This document shows, piece by piece, positions 54,128 through 62,707 of a DNA stretch of 64,000 bases. The stretch spans positions 5,704,001 through 5,768,000 of the forward strand of contig NZ_AP022616.1 in the NCBI RefSeq assembly GCF_010731115.1, read 5' to 3'. The notes under the pieces are model-generated. The model saw only the letters and a program-made list of their open reading frames with translations, ran no database searches and was not told where the DNA came from. The number at the start of each line of letters is the position of its first letter. The first letter of the stretch is position 1. A program made the position numbers and the translations under genes. Source of the DNA: Mycolicibacterium phocaicum (GTDB taxonomy: Bacteria; Actinomycetota; Actinomycetes; Mycobacteriales; Mycobacteriaceae).

Positions 54128-55336
54128 ATGGCAGTCATGGCGCTCAGCGGCACGTCGGTGTCACCTACTGCCGGCGAAGTGTTCGCCGTGATCCGGGATC
54201 ACCGGGCTATTACCCGCAGCGAGATCGGCCGAATCACCGGCCTGTCCCGCACCGCAGTGACCACACGGATCGCGGCACTGGAAGCCGACAATCTGGTGAT
54301 CGAGCCCGAGCATGTGGCGTCGACGGGCGGGCGTCCGGCCACGCAGCTCATGTTCAACGTCGATGCCGGCATCGTCTTCGCCGTGGCCATCGGGCGCAGT
54401 CGCACCCAGCTGGCATTGTGCAACCTCGCCGGCGAAATCCTCGCCACCGCCGAGATCGATCAGGAGCCCGGCATGGGCCCGGACGATCTGATGCCCGACC
54501 TGGTGAAACGGCTCGATGAGCTACTCGACGACTCCGGGCGCCGCGGCGACCGCATCTTCGGCATCGGTCTCAGTCTGCCGGGCACGGTCGATCGGCAGCT
54601 CGGGGCGAGCCTGGACTCACCGAACATGAGCGGGTGGGACGGTGTGCCGCTGGCGCCGTACTTCCAGCACCTCACCGATGCGCCGGTGGTCATGGACAAC
54701 GACGCCAATGTGATCGCACTGGCCGAACGCCGTTTCGGATTTGCCGATGTGCAGGACATGCTGGTTGTCAAAGCCTCCACCGGACTGGGTGCCGGCATCG
54801 TGATGGGCGGGCAACTTCGGCGCGGCGCGGTGCAGGCCGCGGGCGATTTCGGGCACAGCAAGATCGCCGCGGCTGCAGGTATTTCGTGCCGCTGCGGTGA
54901 CACGGGTTGTGTCGAGGCGGTTGCCGGCGGTTGGGCGATCGTGCGTGATCTGCGACGTGATGGGTACGCCGTGGGCCATCTGCGGGACGTCGTGGCATTG
55001 GCGCATGGTGGAGATGCCAAGGCCCGCAGCAAAATTCGGGACAGTGGTCGGCATGTCGGCGAAGTGCTCGCGGCAGCTGTCAACCTGATCAACCCTGCCG
55101 TGTTGGTCGTGGCCGGTGACATGGTCGGTGCATACGACGTATTCGTGGCCGGTCTGCGAGAGACCCTGTACGGCAACGCCAGCACCCTGGCGACCCGCAC
55201 CCTGCAGGTCGTCCCGTCGGTGCTTCAAGAGCGTGTCGGCATCATCGGCTGCGCGACCACGGCACTCGATCACATCTTGAGCCCTCGGATGATCGATAAC
55301 TCCCTGCAGGCCAGGCTCCAGCACTCAGGCACCTGA
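54128..55336 (+). CDS. ROK-family (NagC/XylR-type) transcriptional regulator
   Basis: A 402-residue ROK repressor. Winged helix HRAITRSEIGRITGLSRTAV and TTRIAALEADNLV at the N-terminus, then the sugar-kinase-like fold with ASTGLGAGIVMGGQLRRGAV and the Cys-rich zinc site SCRCGDTGCVEAVAGG. Likely senses a sugar or sugar phosphate. ATG at 54137 is an alternative start. Divergent from gap with about 130 bp between, which suggests it may regulate gap. Its 3' end overlaps the convergent topoisomerase by 12 bp. Confidence 0.85.
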   Translation: MAVMALSGTSVSPTAGEVFAVIRDHRAITRSEIGRITGLSRTAVTTRIAALEADNLVIEPEHVASTGGRPATQLMFNVDAGIVFAVAIGRSRTQLALCNLAGEILATAEIDQEPGMGPDDLMPDLVKRLDELLDDSGRRGDRIFGIGLSLPGTVDRQLGASLDSPNMSGWDGVPLAPYFQHLTDAPVVMDNDANVIALAERRFGFADVQDMLVVKASTGLGAGIVMGGQLRRGAVQAAGDFGHSKIAAAAGISCRCGDTGCVEAVAGGWAIVRDLRRDGYAVGHLRDVVALAHGGDAKARSKIRDSGRHVGEVLAAAVNLINPAVLVVAGDMVGAYDVFVAGLRETLYGNASTLATRTLQVVPSVLQERVGIIGCATTALDHILSPRMIDNSLQARLQHSGT

Positions 55337-56350
55337 TGTTCGCGCCACGCGACGGATGAGTGTTCGGGTGGCTTTTTCCAGGATCTCCTGAGCCGCAGCG
55401 TCGTTGCGCTTCTTCTCAGCGCGCCCGACGGCTGCGGAAATCGTCAGACCTTGTTCGTACGCCGAGACCACCCGCGGATCGACGTACGAACTACGCGCTA
55501 CCGCCGGGGTGTTGCCGAGTTCTTCGGCGACCTCGCGAAAGACCGCAGTCCGGGCACGACGGATGGCTGTCTTCGTGTCTGCCGGTGCAACGGCGGCGAA
55601 ACCCGCGGCAGCGAGCACGGTGCCGTGCCACGTTCTCAGGTCCTTCACGCTGTACTCCTCGCCGACAAGCTCTTTGAATCGGGCGTTCAGGTCGTCAGCG
55701 TGCAGCTCCACGCAGCCCGAACCGGTGCGGCAGTACAGGAATCGGTCGGTCGGGCCTCGTCCCCGGCGCAGCGCTCGGACTGCGCGGACCACTTGTGGAT
55801 CGGCCAGTTCCAGATGCCGCTGCACACCGCTCTTCGCCGGGTAGTCGAATATCACTGTGCCGCTGCGCACCTCGATGTGTTCGCAGCGCAGCGTGGCGAG
55901 TCCGCAGGAATCGTTGTCCTGGGCGTACTCCTCGCCGCCTGCGCGGAAATACCCGAGATCGATCAGATGCAGGGCCAGCGCGAGCACGCGCTCGCGGTGC
56001 AGTCCCCGGCCGGTGAGATCGGCTGCGATCCGGCCTCGCCAGTCGGGCAGGACCGTGGAGAGCTCGAGCACGCGGTCGAACTTCTCTTCGGTGCGTTCCT
56101 GTTGCCACACAGCGTGATAGAGGTACTGCCGGCGTCCCGCGGCGTCGGTACCCACGGCCTGGATATGACCGTTGCGGTGCGGGCTGATCCAGACTTTTCG
56201 CCACGCGGGTGGTATCACCAGGTCCTGGATTCGTTGCAGCGTCGCTTCGTCGGTGACGGGTGCGCCGGCGGTGTCGTAGTACGAGAAGCCGTTGCCGCGC
56301 CGCCTCCGTGTGATGCCGGGCGACGAGATGTCACTGTGTCGCAGCCTCAT
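55325..56350 (-). CDS. Type IB DNA topoisomerase
   Basis: A 341-residue poxvirus-type bacterial topoisomerase IB. Nicks and rejoins one DNA strand to relax supercoils. The nucleophile is Y289 in SSYVDPRVVSAYE; supporting elements are DLRTWHGTVLAA (Arg and His of the active site), IPPAWRKVWISPHRNGHIQA and YPAKSGVQRHLELADPQVV. The ATG at 56350 is chosen as the first Met directly before the conserved N-terminal domain; the upstream extension lacks conservation. Confidence 0.9.
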   Translation of the reverse strand: MRLRHSDISSPGITRRRRGNGFSYYDTAGAPVTDEATLQRIQDLVIPPAWRKVWISPHRNGHIQAVGTDAAGRRQYLYHAVWQQERTEEKFDRVLELSTVLPDWRGRIAADLTGRGLHRERVLALALHLIDLGYFRAGGEEYAQDNDSCGLATLRCEHIEVRSGTVIFDYPAKSGVQRHLELADPQVVRAVRALRRGRGPTDRFLYCRTGSGCVELHADDLNARFKELVGEEYSVKDLRTWHGTVLAAAGFAAVAPADTKTAIRRARTAVFREVAEELGNTPAVARSSYVDPRVVSAYEQGLTISAAVGRAEKKRNDAAAQEILEKATRTLIRRVARTSGA

Positions 56351-56690
56351 GGCAGACCTGCCCGGTGTCTGTGTCGCACCGTCGGTCCTTACCCCGGATC
56401 GGCTTCGGCGACACCTCTCCGACGCGGGCGTCAACCCCGGCGGTACCGGACAAAATGATGCGTAGGTCACAGTGTCCTACGTCACACTCTGAGCAGACTG
56501 CTCAACATTTCCGCTGGCTGTTGACGTGATCTCGGCAACACGGCAGATTTCGCGGCACCGATTGCTTGTGGTTTGGCCATGCCGATCCCGATCTGCTCGT
56601 GGAGATTGCGGGACACAAGGGTCGGCGGTGCGAGTGGCTCGGGGCCGCGGGCACCAATCCTGCACAGGCAACAACACACTGAGGAAATTG
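56351..56690. other. Intergenic region with divergent promoters and short repeats
   Basis: No gene seen. Inverted repeat CGTAGG (56461-56466)/CCTACG (56476-56481) overlaps direct repeats GTCACA at 56466-56471 and 56481-56486, 15 bp apart, near the topoisomerase side. This could be an activator or repressor site for the topoisomerase gene. The rest shows no clear structure. Confidence 0.4.
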
Positions 56691-56921
56691 ATGTCTCGTT
56701 CACGTCTGACCAACGCCGTCACCATCCGTCGCGTGGCAGCGGCCATCGGCGCCGGCGCTCTTGTGGCCATGGGGGCCGCCACTGTGGCGGTTGCCGAACC
56801 GGCGCGGGAGAACCCGGTTGGCGCCAATGGCTCGACGACCACCAAGGAGGCGCCTCCCACCGCGCCGCTGACCCCCTCCGCCAGCCCGGTCGTCAAGGCC
56901 GCGCCCTACGGCAAGAGCTAG
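56691..56921 (+). CDS. Small secreted protein of unknown function
   Basis: A 76-residue precursor. GAGGAAATTG precedes the ATG at 56691. Basic N-terminus plus hydrophobic core (VAAAIGAGALVAMGAATVAV) and cleavage near VAVAEPA leaves about 40 residues, Pro/Thr-rich (TTTKEAPPTAPLTPSASPVV), ending in APYGKS. No family recognised. Followed by a strong stem-loop. Confidence 0.7.
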   Translation: MSRSRLTNAVTIRRVAAAIGAGALVAMGAATVAVAEPARENPVGANGSTTTKEAPPTAPLTPSASPVVKAAPYGKS

Positions 56922-56936
56922 GTACAAACGCCGAAA

Positions 56937-56981
56937 GGCCAGCTATTGCAGTCGCTTTCGGTAAGGTAGCAATAGCCGGCC
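56937..56981. terminator. Strong stem-loop between convergent genes
   Basis: GGCC-A-GCTATTGC (56937-56949) pairs with GCAATAGC-C-GGCC (56969-56981): 12 paired bases with one mismatch and a 19-nt loop. It lies between the small secreted gene and the USP gene stops and can serve both strands. No T-run follows, as is common in mycobacteria. Confidence 0.7.
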
Positions 56982-56996
56982 AGCCGGACGACGAAC

Positions 56997-57878
56997 TCAG
57001 GCGCGCGGCATGATCATCACTGGGACCGGTGAATGACGCAGAATCTTCGCCGCGGCCGATCCGAGGAACACCCGCGCCGACTGCCCGGCCGCGCCCGACC
57101 CGAGCAGCAGCACATCGCCCGGCGCCCAGCCCGTGTTCTCCACGGCCTGCTGCCAATCCCGCCCGCTGCTGACGACCATGTCCACGTCGGGCACCGCCAG
57201 ATTTTCACGAACCTTGTTGAGCTGCTTGGTGACTTCGTCGGCCGTGCGCTTCGACCATTGCGCGACGACCATGTCCTCGGCACCCACCTCGAGTGAGGGC
57301 CCGCCGAACGCCCACGCGGGCCGCACGGTGAATGCCACGATCCGCAGCTTGGCGTTCCAGTCCCGGGACAGCTCCGCGGCAGCGCGGACCAGTCCATTGG
57401 TGTCGGCCTCACCGCCATACGCCGCAGTGAGCCGACGGATCGGTTCGTGGCTGAAGGCATATCCGCGCGGCGCGATCGCTACCGGAACCTGCGCGGTGTG
57501 CACCAGCCGCTCCGTCACGCTGCCGAGGGCCACGCGTCCCAGTAGGCCGGACGACGACGATCCGAGAACCACGGCGCGGGCCTGAAACTCCTGGGCCTGC
57601 TCGAGCAATCCGGTTGGGATGGAACCGGATTCGTGCACCAGCGTCGGGACGTCCGGTCGCCCGGGCAGGCTGTCGACGACGGCCTGCAAGGACTGGGCCG
57701 TCTGCGCCTTGATGTGCCGCAGGTACTCGTCCTCGACCGGGTCGTTGCGTGGTGGCCACGAGCGCTCGAGAACGGCCGCCGCGATGACCTTCTCGCCGGT
57801 GGTCTGTGCGATCTGCACGGCGAGGTTGATCGGTGCGCTGCCTTGCCGGGACGCGCTGAACCCGGCGATGATCGTCAC
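56997..57878 (-). CDS. Universal stress protein, two USP domains
   Basis: A 293-residue tandem USP protein. Domain 1 begins IIAGFSASRQGSAPINLAVQ and has AVVLGSSSSGLLGRVALGSV; domain 2 has DVLLLGSGAAGQSARVFLGS and SAAAKILRHSPVPVMIMPR. The G-x2-G-x9-G(S/T) ATP-binding pattern is present in both. The GTG start overlaps the stop of the permease remnant (GTGA), so it was built as an operon partner of that permease. Confidence 0.87.
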   Translation of the reverse strand: MTIIAGFSASRQGSAPINLAVQIAQTTGEKVIAAAVLERSWPPRNDPVEDEYLRHIKAQTAQSLQAVVDSLPGRPDVPTLVHESGSIPTGLLEQAQEFQARAVVLGSSSSGLLGRVALGSVTERLVHTAQVPVAIAPRGYAFSHEPIRRLTAAYGGEADTNGLVRAAAELSRDWNAKLRIVAFTVRPAWAFGGPSLEVGAEDMVVAQWSKRTADEVTKQLNKVRENLAVPDVDMVVSSGRDWQQAVENTGWAPGDVLLLGSGAAGQSARVFLGSAAAKILRHSPVPVMIMPRA

Positions 57879-58785
57879 GCGACAGGCTCCTCGGAGGGCG
57901 CCATCGCGATCACGTTGGTCACCGGGATGTGGTAGTCGGACCGGGCGCGGTCGACGACGTCGAAACGGTGCCAGATCGACTGCTCCGGCGGCTCCGTCGC
58001 GATGACGATCTGGTCTGGATCGAATTCGGCGACGGCGGCCGCCAGCGCGCGCAGCGGTCGGTAGTCGCCCAGCTTGCCGTCGGCCTCCAGGTTCGCCGAG
58101 TGCAGTGCGGCCAACGTTTGGTCAAGGCGTTGCTGGGCAAGGACTTTGGTGGCCTCCCAGACATCGAGGGGGCTGTGCGAGGCCGCGGCTCCGGTCTCGA
58201 TCGGGCTCACCGGCACGACGACGTGATACGTCGTGGCGTTGTCGGCACCGATCGCGCGCAGTTCGTCGAGCAGCTCCTCGGAGCCGACGGTTTCGTTGGC
58301 CAGCACGAGCACCCGGTGCGGCCGCTCGGTAGCGGTGACGGGCTCCGGCACCGGCCGACGGGAGTTGAACCAGCGGTTTGCGAAGAACAAGCCGATCACG
58401 ACGGCCCAGGACAGCAGGCTCAGCGTCAGGGCCCTTCTGTTGTCGCCACCCTGAACGAACATCTGGACCAGGATCGCCGTCATCGCCAAGGCCGTGATGA
58501 TGGACAACACGGGGAACAGCCACATCTTGACCTTGAGCTTGTCGCCACCATTGCGGTACCGCAGCACGATCTGGGAAATCGCGATCAGCAGGTAGACGAA
58601 GAGGATGACCGCACCGCTGGAATCCAGCAGGAACTTGAAGATGAAATCCGGCGAGAAGGCCGAGGCGATGACGCCGAGGAACCCGATGACCGACGACGTG
58701 AGAATGGCGGCGGCCGGCCGCCGATCGCGATCATTGACAGCTGGCGCTGACTCAGGGCCTTCTTGAGGGCCGGTGTCCCACTCAC
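57875..58785 (-). pseudogene. APC-family permease with C-terminal USP-like domain, internal deletion and frameshift
   Basis: The true start appears to be GTG at 58785 (AAGGAG just upstream), reading MSGTPALKKALSQRQLSMIA and IGG, the normal N-terminus of GABA-permease-type APC transporters. After IGG (about 58717) the frame changes and sequence resumes at the last helices (AAAILTSSVIGFLGVIASAF, GAVILFVYLLIAISQIVLRY), followed by a USP-like domain (HRVLVLANETVGSEELLDEL). About 300 residues covering helices 1-8 are missing, and the junction GGCGGCCGGCCGCC puts the two parts out of frame. The remnant cannot transport. Confidence 0.75.
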
Positions 58786-59108
58786 GTCGTCTCCTTCGCG
58801 CTGCCCTGACGGCATTTGTCAGGGCAGTAACGCGCAACCATGCCGTACCGGGGGAGCGGTGGGATCGCGACGCCCGGGTCGGCGTCGTCGATTCCGAAGG
58901 CTCGAAGTTCGGCAATGACTTCGGGTTTCGTCGTGCGCTCGAGGAGGCTGTGCATCCGCACGTCGTCGACGGTCCCGAGCTGGCGGCTGAAGGTCATCGG
59001 CGTCATCGCCGTGTCGTCCAGTAGCACCGCGCGATTCAGCGATCGGGCCAGCAGGTCGACGATCAGCTGAATCTGGGCACTGGGATCGGTGCCGTGCGGT
59101 TCGGCCAT
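58782..59108 (-). CDS. Short PucR-like N-terminal (GAF-like) domain protein, possible fragment
   Basis: 108 residues resembling the N-terminal sensor region of PucR/CdaR-type regulators: LIVDLLARSLNRAVLLDDTA, VDDVRMHSLLERTTKPEVIA and FGIDDADPGVAIPP. The HTH output domain is absent. Its stop overlaps the permease GTG (GTGA), an intact-looking junction, so either the protein is naturally short or an internal deletion removed the rest. Divergent from the membrane protein at 59225. Confidence 0.55.
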   Translation of the reverse strand: MAEPHGTDPSAQIQLIVDLLARSLNRAVLLDDTAMTPMTFSRQLGTVDDVRMHSLLERTTKPEVIAELRAFGIDDADPGVAIPPLPRYGMVARYCPDKCRQGSAKETT

Positions 59109-59224
59109 GCGCCCCCATTCGGATCTGTGTCGGCGGCACCGCGCTCACAGGAACCGCAACGTTTGTTGCCGGTATCGTCGCACGGGCTCCGCGGCGGACG
59201 GGGCGTTGACGGTGGAGATGGACG

Positions 59225-59974
59225 ATGTTGCCGGCAGTGTGGTCGGAAGTGCGGTGGGCCTTCACCCCGCCGCGCAGCTGGCTGCTGGGCGTGGCGGCCA
59301 ACGTCGTGCTCGCGCTGCTGTGGCTCGCCGTGGAGCCATTGACCTCCGGGGGACGGCATCATCAAGACTGGGTGATCCTCGTCGGCACCTACTTCTCGTC
59401 CTTCGTCCTCGCCGACACCACGACGACCAATGTGCTTGGCGCCGACCATGATCGGGTCCAGCGGAGTCTGGACGCAGCTACGGCGCCCTGGCGGATATTG
59501 CTGCAGAAGAACCTGGCGCTGCTGATTCTTGTCGGACTTCCCACGCTTGCGGCCGCAGCAGTGCTCACCGTCTGGCTGGAAACCCCGGCCCGGCTCGGCG
59601 TGACGATCCCGAATGTCGCGGTGCCGATCGTGTCCTGGCTGGGCGTGGGCAACGCGGTGTCGGTATTGCTGCCGGTTGCCGAAGTTCCGCTGGTGCAGCG
59701 GTGGGGCCAGCGTCGTGACCGGCGCCGTATCGCACTGTGGTTGTCGTCGCTGGCGTTGCCGTACGCCTTGTATTTCGTCGCCGACCCGGTCGGCGGCGTC
59801 GAACACCGTGAACTGTGGCGGTCGCTACCGAACGCCGTCGCCCACGTCTTCGGGCCCGTCCTCGGCCGCGACACGAAAAGTGCTGTGCACCTAGGTATCG
59901 CGGTTGTGGTGTGGCTCGCCGGGACGCTGTTTGCCGACTGGTGGGTGCGGCGCCGGGGCGTGCGGTTCCGCTGA
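59225..59974 (+). CDS. Integral membrane protein, ABC-2-permease-like, function unknown
   Basis: A 249-residue protein with about six hydrophobic helices (WLLGVAANVVLALLWLAV, DWVILVGTYFSSFVLADT, ALLILVGLPTLAAAAVLTVW, VAVPIVSWLGVGNAVSVLLP, HLGIAVVVWLAGTLFADW). Spacing resembles ABC-2 type permeases, but there is no ATPase gene beside it. GGAGATGGACG precedes the ATG at 59225. Convergent with the second cutinase. Confidence 0.72.
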   Translation: MLPAVWSEVRWAFTPPRSWLLGVAANVVLALLWLAVEPLTSGGRHHQDWVILVGTYFSSFVLADTTTTNVLGADHDRVQRSLDAATAPWRILLQKNLALLILVGLPTLAAAAVLTVWLETPARLGVTIPNVAVPIVSWLGVGNAVSVLLPVAEVPLVQRWGQRRDRRRIALWLSSLALPYALYFVADPVGGVEHRELWRSLPNAVAHVFGPVLGRDTKSAVHLGIAVVVWLAGTLFADWWVRRRGVRFR

Positions 59975-59977
59975 CCG

Positions 59978-60883
59978 CTACTGTGGTGGCGCTGTGTCCT
60001 GTGCGGTCTGCTCCGGGCCTGGGAGCCACGGCGCGCTTGCCGGCATGTGGGCCGGCGCCGCGGTGGTCGGCCGAGTCCCGGCAGGCGCGGGACCGCGGCC
60101 GGCCTGATCGGCGGCCTGCACCGTCGTCGATGACCATGGCGCGGGTCCCGCCAGTGCGTCGGCCGCCCACCCGGCCTGCAGTTGACTCACCGCGAAGTTG
60201 ACACCCTGTGTGACCAATCCGCTGTCCTCGTAACTGTTGTGGGCATCGAAGCTCGACCCGTGCGCGTCGCACACGAGGTCGTTGGGTGCGCACAGATCGA
60301 TGGTCTTGGGCTGGTAAACCGGGCCGACGGTGACCGAGGGGGAGCCGATGGCACGCATGAACCGTGGGGAGGGCTTGCCGAACAAGGCAACTGCTGCAAC
60401 ATGATCCGCCACGTCCGGTGGCATGGGAGCCGGCACCTCAGCGGCGGAGATTCCGTCAGGAATGGTGCCCGCGGTGACGAAGCCGGCAACCGCGGCGCCC
60501 TGCGAGAACCCGCCGAGCACCATCTTGGTCCGCGGACAGGCTGCCGCGGTCGTCACGATTTGCCTACGGGCATCGCGGATTCCGTCGACGGCGGTGGGGA
60601 AGTCGGTTGTCGCGGGATAGTCGACCGCATATACGTCAAGGGTTTTCGGGCTGATGGCGGTACGCAGTGAATTGATGAACGCCGTCCCGACCCCGCCAGG
60701 TCCCGGCGCTTCGTCGGTACCACGGGCGAAGACGACCTGGGCGTCGGGGCAGTCGGCTGCATGTGCTGCCAGTGGGAGCGCTGCGGACATCAATCCTGGT
60801 GGTAGCACCAGGATTGCGACCAGACTTCTGATTCGGCTTTTGCTTTTGCTTGGCCTCACCGGTCCATGCTGACACATCGGCAT
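59978..60883 (-). CDS. Secreted cutinase-family serine esterase
   Basis: A 301-residue cutinase-family protein (counting from ATG 60883). A signal peptide with core SLVAILVLPPGLMSAALPLA ends AAHA. Catalytic S127 in GGFSQGAAV, D203 in APNDLVC and H216 in AHNSYE fit the triad; four Cys (DCPDA, AACPRT, DLCAP, LVCDA) fit two disulfides. A Pro/Ala-rich tail follows from about 250. Internal starts at 60877 (ATG) and a GTG near 60859 are alternatives. Confidence 0.88.
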   Translation of the reverse strand: MPMCQHGPVRPSKSKSRIRSLVAILVLPPGLMSAALPLAAHAADCPDAQVVFARGTDEAPGPGGVGTAFINSLRTAISPKTLDVYAVDYPATTDFPTAVDGIRDARRQIVTTAAACPRTKMVLGGFSQGAAVAGFVTAGTIPDGISAAEVPAPMPPDVADHVAAVALFGKPSPRFMRAIGSPSVTVGPVYQPKTIDLCAPNDLVCDAHGSSFDAHNSYEDSGLVTQGVNFAVSQLQAGWAADALAGPAPWSSTTVQAADQAGRGPAPAGTRPTTAAPAHMPASAPWLPGPEQTAQDTAPPQ

Positions 60884-61098
60884 CTCGTCCGCGCGTTAGC
60901 TGAGCTCGGCGCGTTCAAATCGTGACATACCAAAAGTCCGTTATTGCGTTTCGGCGGTGACGAATTCGGCGATCGCGTTCCGTATCTGTTGCGGGCCAAG
61001 GCTTGCCGGCATCCGTCTGTGCAGGCAGCGTCCGCGGCGCGTGCGGTACTGCCGCCGTGGTTGGTCGGCGTGGGCTTCCGGCGTCGTTGGGTGCCGGG

Positions 61099-62505
61099 TC
61101 AGCTTGTGGGACTGTCGCTTTCACCGTCGTCACCATCTCCGCCCTTGGGTGGGTAGAGCGTCGGGTGGTGATACTGGTTCGTCCTGGGTTGGCCGACATC
61201 GAGCAGTGGTGGTGGGGTCCAGTGGGTGCGGCCGTCGGGGCCCATGGTGGTGGTCCAGCCGCCGGTGTCGACGAGGCGGTTGTCGCGGCCGCAGGCCAGG
61301 GTCATGGTGTCGATGTTGGTCAGTCCGTCATCGCGCCAGTTGGTGAGGTGATGGGCCTGGCTGCGGGAGGCGGGGGCGGTGCAGTTGGGTCGGGTGCAGC
61401 CGTGGTCGCGCCCGAACAGTGCGAGGCGTTGGGCGGTGCTGGCGGTGCGGGCTGCCCGGCCGAGATACAGGGGTTGGCCGGTGTGCTCGTCGAAGACGGC
61501 GAGGTAGTTGTCCGAGCCCTGGGCCGCCATCCGGATCAAATCCCTGATCGGGAGCTTGGTGCCGGTGTGCGTGAGCGCCATCCCGGCACGCTTCTCCAGG
61601 TCGGTGACGGTGCAGTTGGCGACCACCGCGACGGGGAACCCGTTGTGCACCCCCGAGGTCCCGGTGGCGAGCATCATCCGGCCCACGAACGTGAAGGCGT
61701 CGTACTGGCGCTGCGCGAGGGTGCGGGTATCCGCGTCGATCTGCTCTTGAGTGGGTGTGCCGGAGTAGCAGGGGTGTGGGTCGGCGGGGTTGCACATGCC
61801 GGGGGCGGCGTACTTGTCGAACAACACTTCCCAGTAGGCCCGCCCTTCGGGGTCGAGTTGGGCGGTGACGTCGGTGCGTCCGTCGGGCCGCTGCTTACCC
61901 ATCACGAACGAGCGTTTCGGGTCGGGCTCGTTGTCGTCGGGTTCGGGCCCGTCCTGATCCAGCCGATACAACAAGTCCGCCGCGAATTTGCGGAGGTCTT
62001 CGGGGGTTTTGACCCTCGCATCGGCCACCAGATCCGCCTCACACTGGGCGAGGGTGATCGGGTCGGCCGCCCACAGCGGCAGCTTGCCGAAGAACCAGGT
62101 GATCACCGCGATGTGCTCGGCATTGATCGCACCGTCAGCCAGGGCGGCGGCGACCAGTTCCCACACCGGACCGAGCGGCTCGCCCGTGATGGCCGAGCGC
62201 GGGCCCAAATTATCCGTGTCGCGGACCCGGCGGCGGGCTTCCTCCCGGCTGATCCGCAACCGCACATGCAGGACTTCGGGCCAATCCTTGGCCCCGATCT
62301 CTTTGGCGGTGGCTTGGGTTTGGGCGGCGGCCAGGATCTGGTGATCGACGGCCTCGGCCGCACACTTAAGGGTTTCGCGGCGGGACTGCACCTCCAACAA
62401 TGTCCGCACATCCAGGCCGGTGTAGTCCAGGGCTGCGAGCCCGGCCTGCGCAGCCTCGTAGGCGGCGTAGGCCTCCTCGACGGCGGCTGGATCGGTCATT
62501 CCCAT
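61099..62505 (-). CDS. DUF222 and HNH endonuclease-domain protein (13E12-type)
   Basis: A 468-residue protein. The N-terminal DUF222 helical domain (about 1-300) includes RISREEARRRVRDTDNLGPR and TLAQRQYDAFTFVGRMMLA. The C-terminal HNH domain has GCTRPNCTAPASRSQAHHL with NWRDDGLTNIDTMTLACGRD, giving paired Cys and His ligands. These genes form the 13E12 repeat family in M. tuberculosis; several are LexA-regulated. An exact SOS box overlaps the region just before the ATG at 62505; ATG 62499 is an alternative start. Confidence 0.88.
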   Translation of the reverse strand: MGMTDPAAVEEAYAAYEAAQAGLAALDYTGLDVRTLLEVQSRRETLKCAAEAVDHQILAAAQTQATAKEIGAKDWPEVLHVRLRISREEARRRVRDTDNLGPRSAITGEPLGPVWELVAAALADGAINAEHIAVITWFFGKLPLWAADPITLAQCEADLVADARVKTPEDLRKFAADLLYRLDQDGPEPDDNEPDPKRSFVMGKQRPDGRTDVTAQLDPEGRAYWEVLFDKYAAPGMCNPADPHPCYSGTPTQEQIDADTRTLAQRQYDAFTFVGRMMLATGTSGVHNGFPVAVVANCTVTDLEKRAGMALTHTGTKLPIRDLIRMAAQGSDNYLAVFDEHTGQPLYLGRAARTASTAQRLALFGRDHGCTRPNCTAPASRSQAHHLTNWRDDGLTNIDTMTLACGRDNRLVDTGGWTTTMGPDGRTHWTPPPLLDVGQPRTNQYHHPTLYPPKGGDGDDGESDSPTS

Positions 62506-62508
62506 GCA

Positions 62509-62524
62509 TCGAACACTAGTTCGA
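62509..62524. promoter_or_regulatory. SOS box (LexA operator)
   Basis: TCGAAC-ACTA-GTTCGA is a perfect palindrome that matches the mycobacterial LexA box TCGAAC-N4-GTTCGA exactly. It lies 4 bp upstream of the HNH gene start at 62505 and would block its expression until DNA damage. Confidence 0.9.
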
Positions 62525-62651
62525 AGGTCCGACAAGAAACCGCGGTTTGGGACGCCTGTGCCGAAAGTGACCAATGAGGTCAAATAGTTTGCCCGGCCAG
62601 ATGATCCGCCTCGTCGAGGTCGTATGCCAGGGCCTGTCGCCTGAGGTCGAC

Positions 62652-62680
62652 TTGACGTTCAGATGTCCGCACTGCATCAT
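62652..62680 (+). promoter_or_regulatory. Likely promoter of the TetR-DoxX operon
   Basis: TTGACG (62652-62657) and CATCAT (62675-62680) are 17 bp apart and resemble SigA -35 and weak -10 hexamers. Transcription would start at about 62687, the ATG of the TetR gene, which suggests a leaderless mRNA. Confidence 0.45.
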
Positions 62681-62681
62681 T

Positions 62682-62707
62682 TGAACATGTTCACTGAACA
62701 CGTTCAG
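62682..62707. promoter_or_regulatory. Tandem palindromes, candidate TetR operators
   Basis: TGAACATGTTCA (62682-62693) is a perfect 12-bp palindrome and CTGAAC-AC-GTTCAG (62694-62707) follows directly; both share the TGAAC-N2-GTTCA core. They overlap the TetR start and probable transcription start, fitting autorepression. The first is close to, but not a match of, the KstR consensus. Confidence 0.65.

Noticed and set aside
61099..62505. Group II intron or phage HNH homing gene
   Set aside because: The DUF222 domain identifies the chromosomal 13E12-type family; no intron or phage genes flank it.
62682..62695. KstR operator
   Set aside because: TTGAACATGTTCAC lacks the final A of the consensus TnnAACnnGTTnnA, and a local TetR gene explains the palindrome better.
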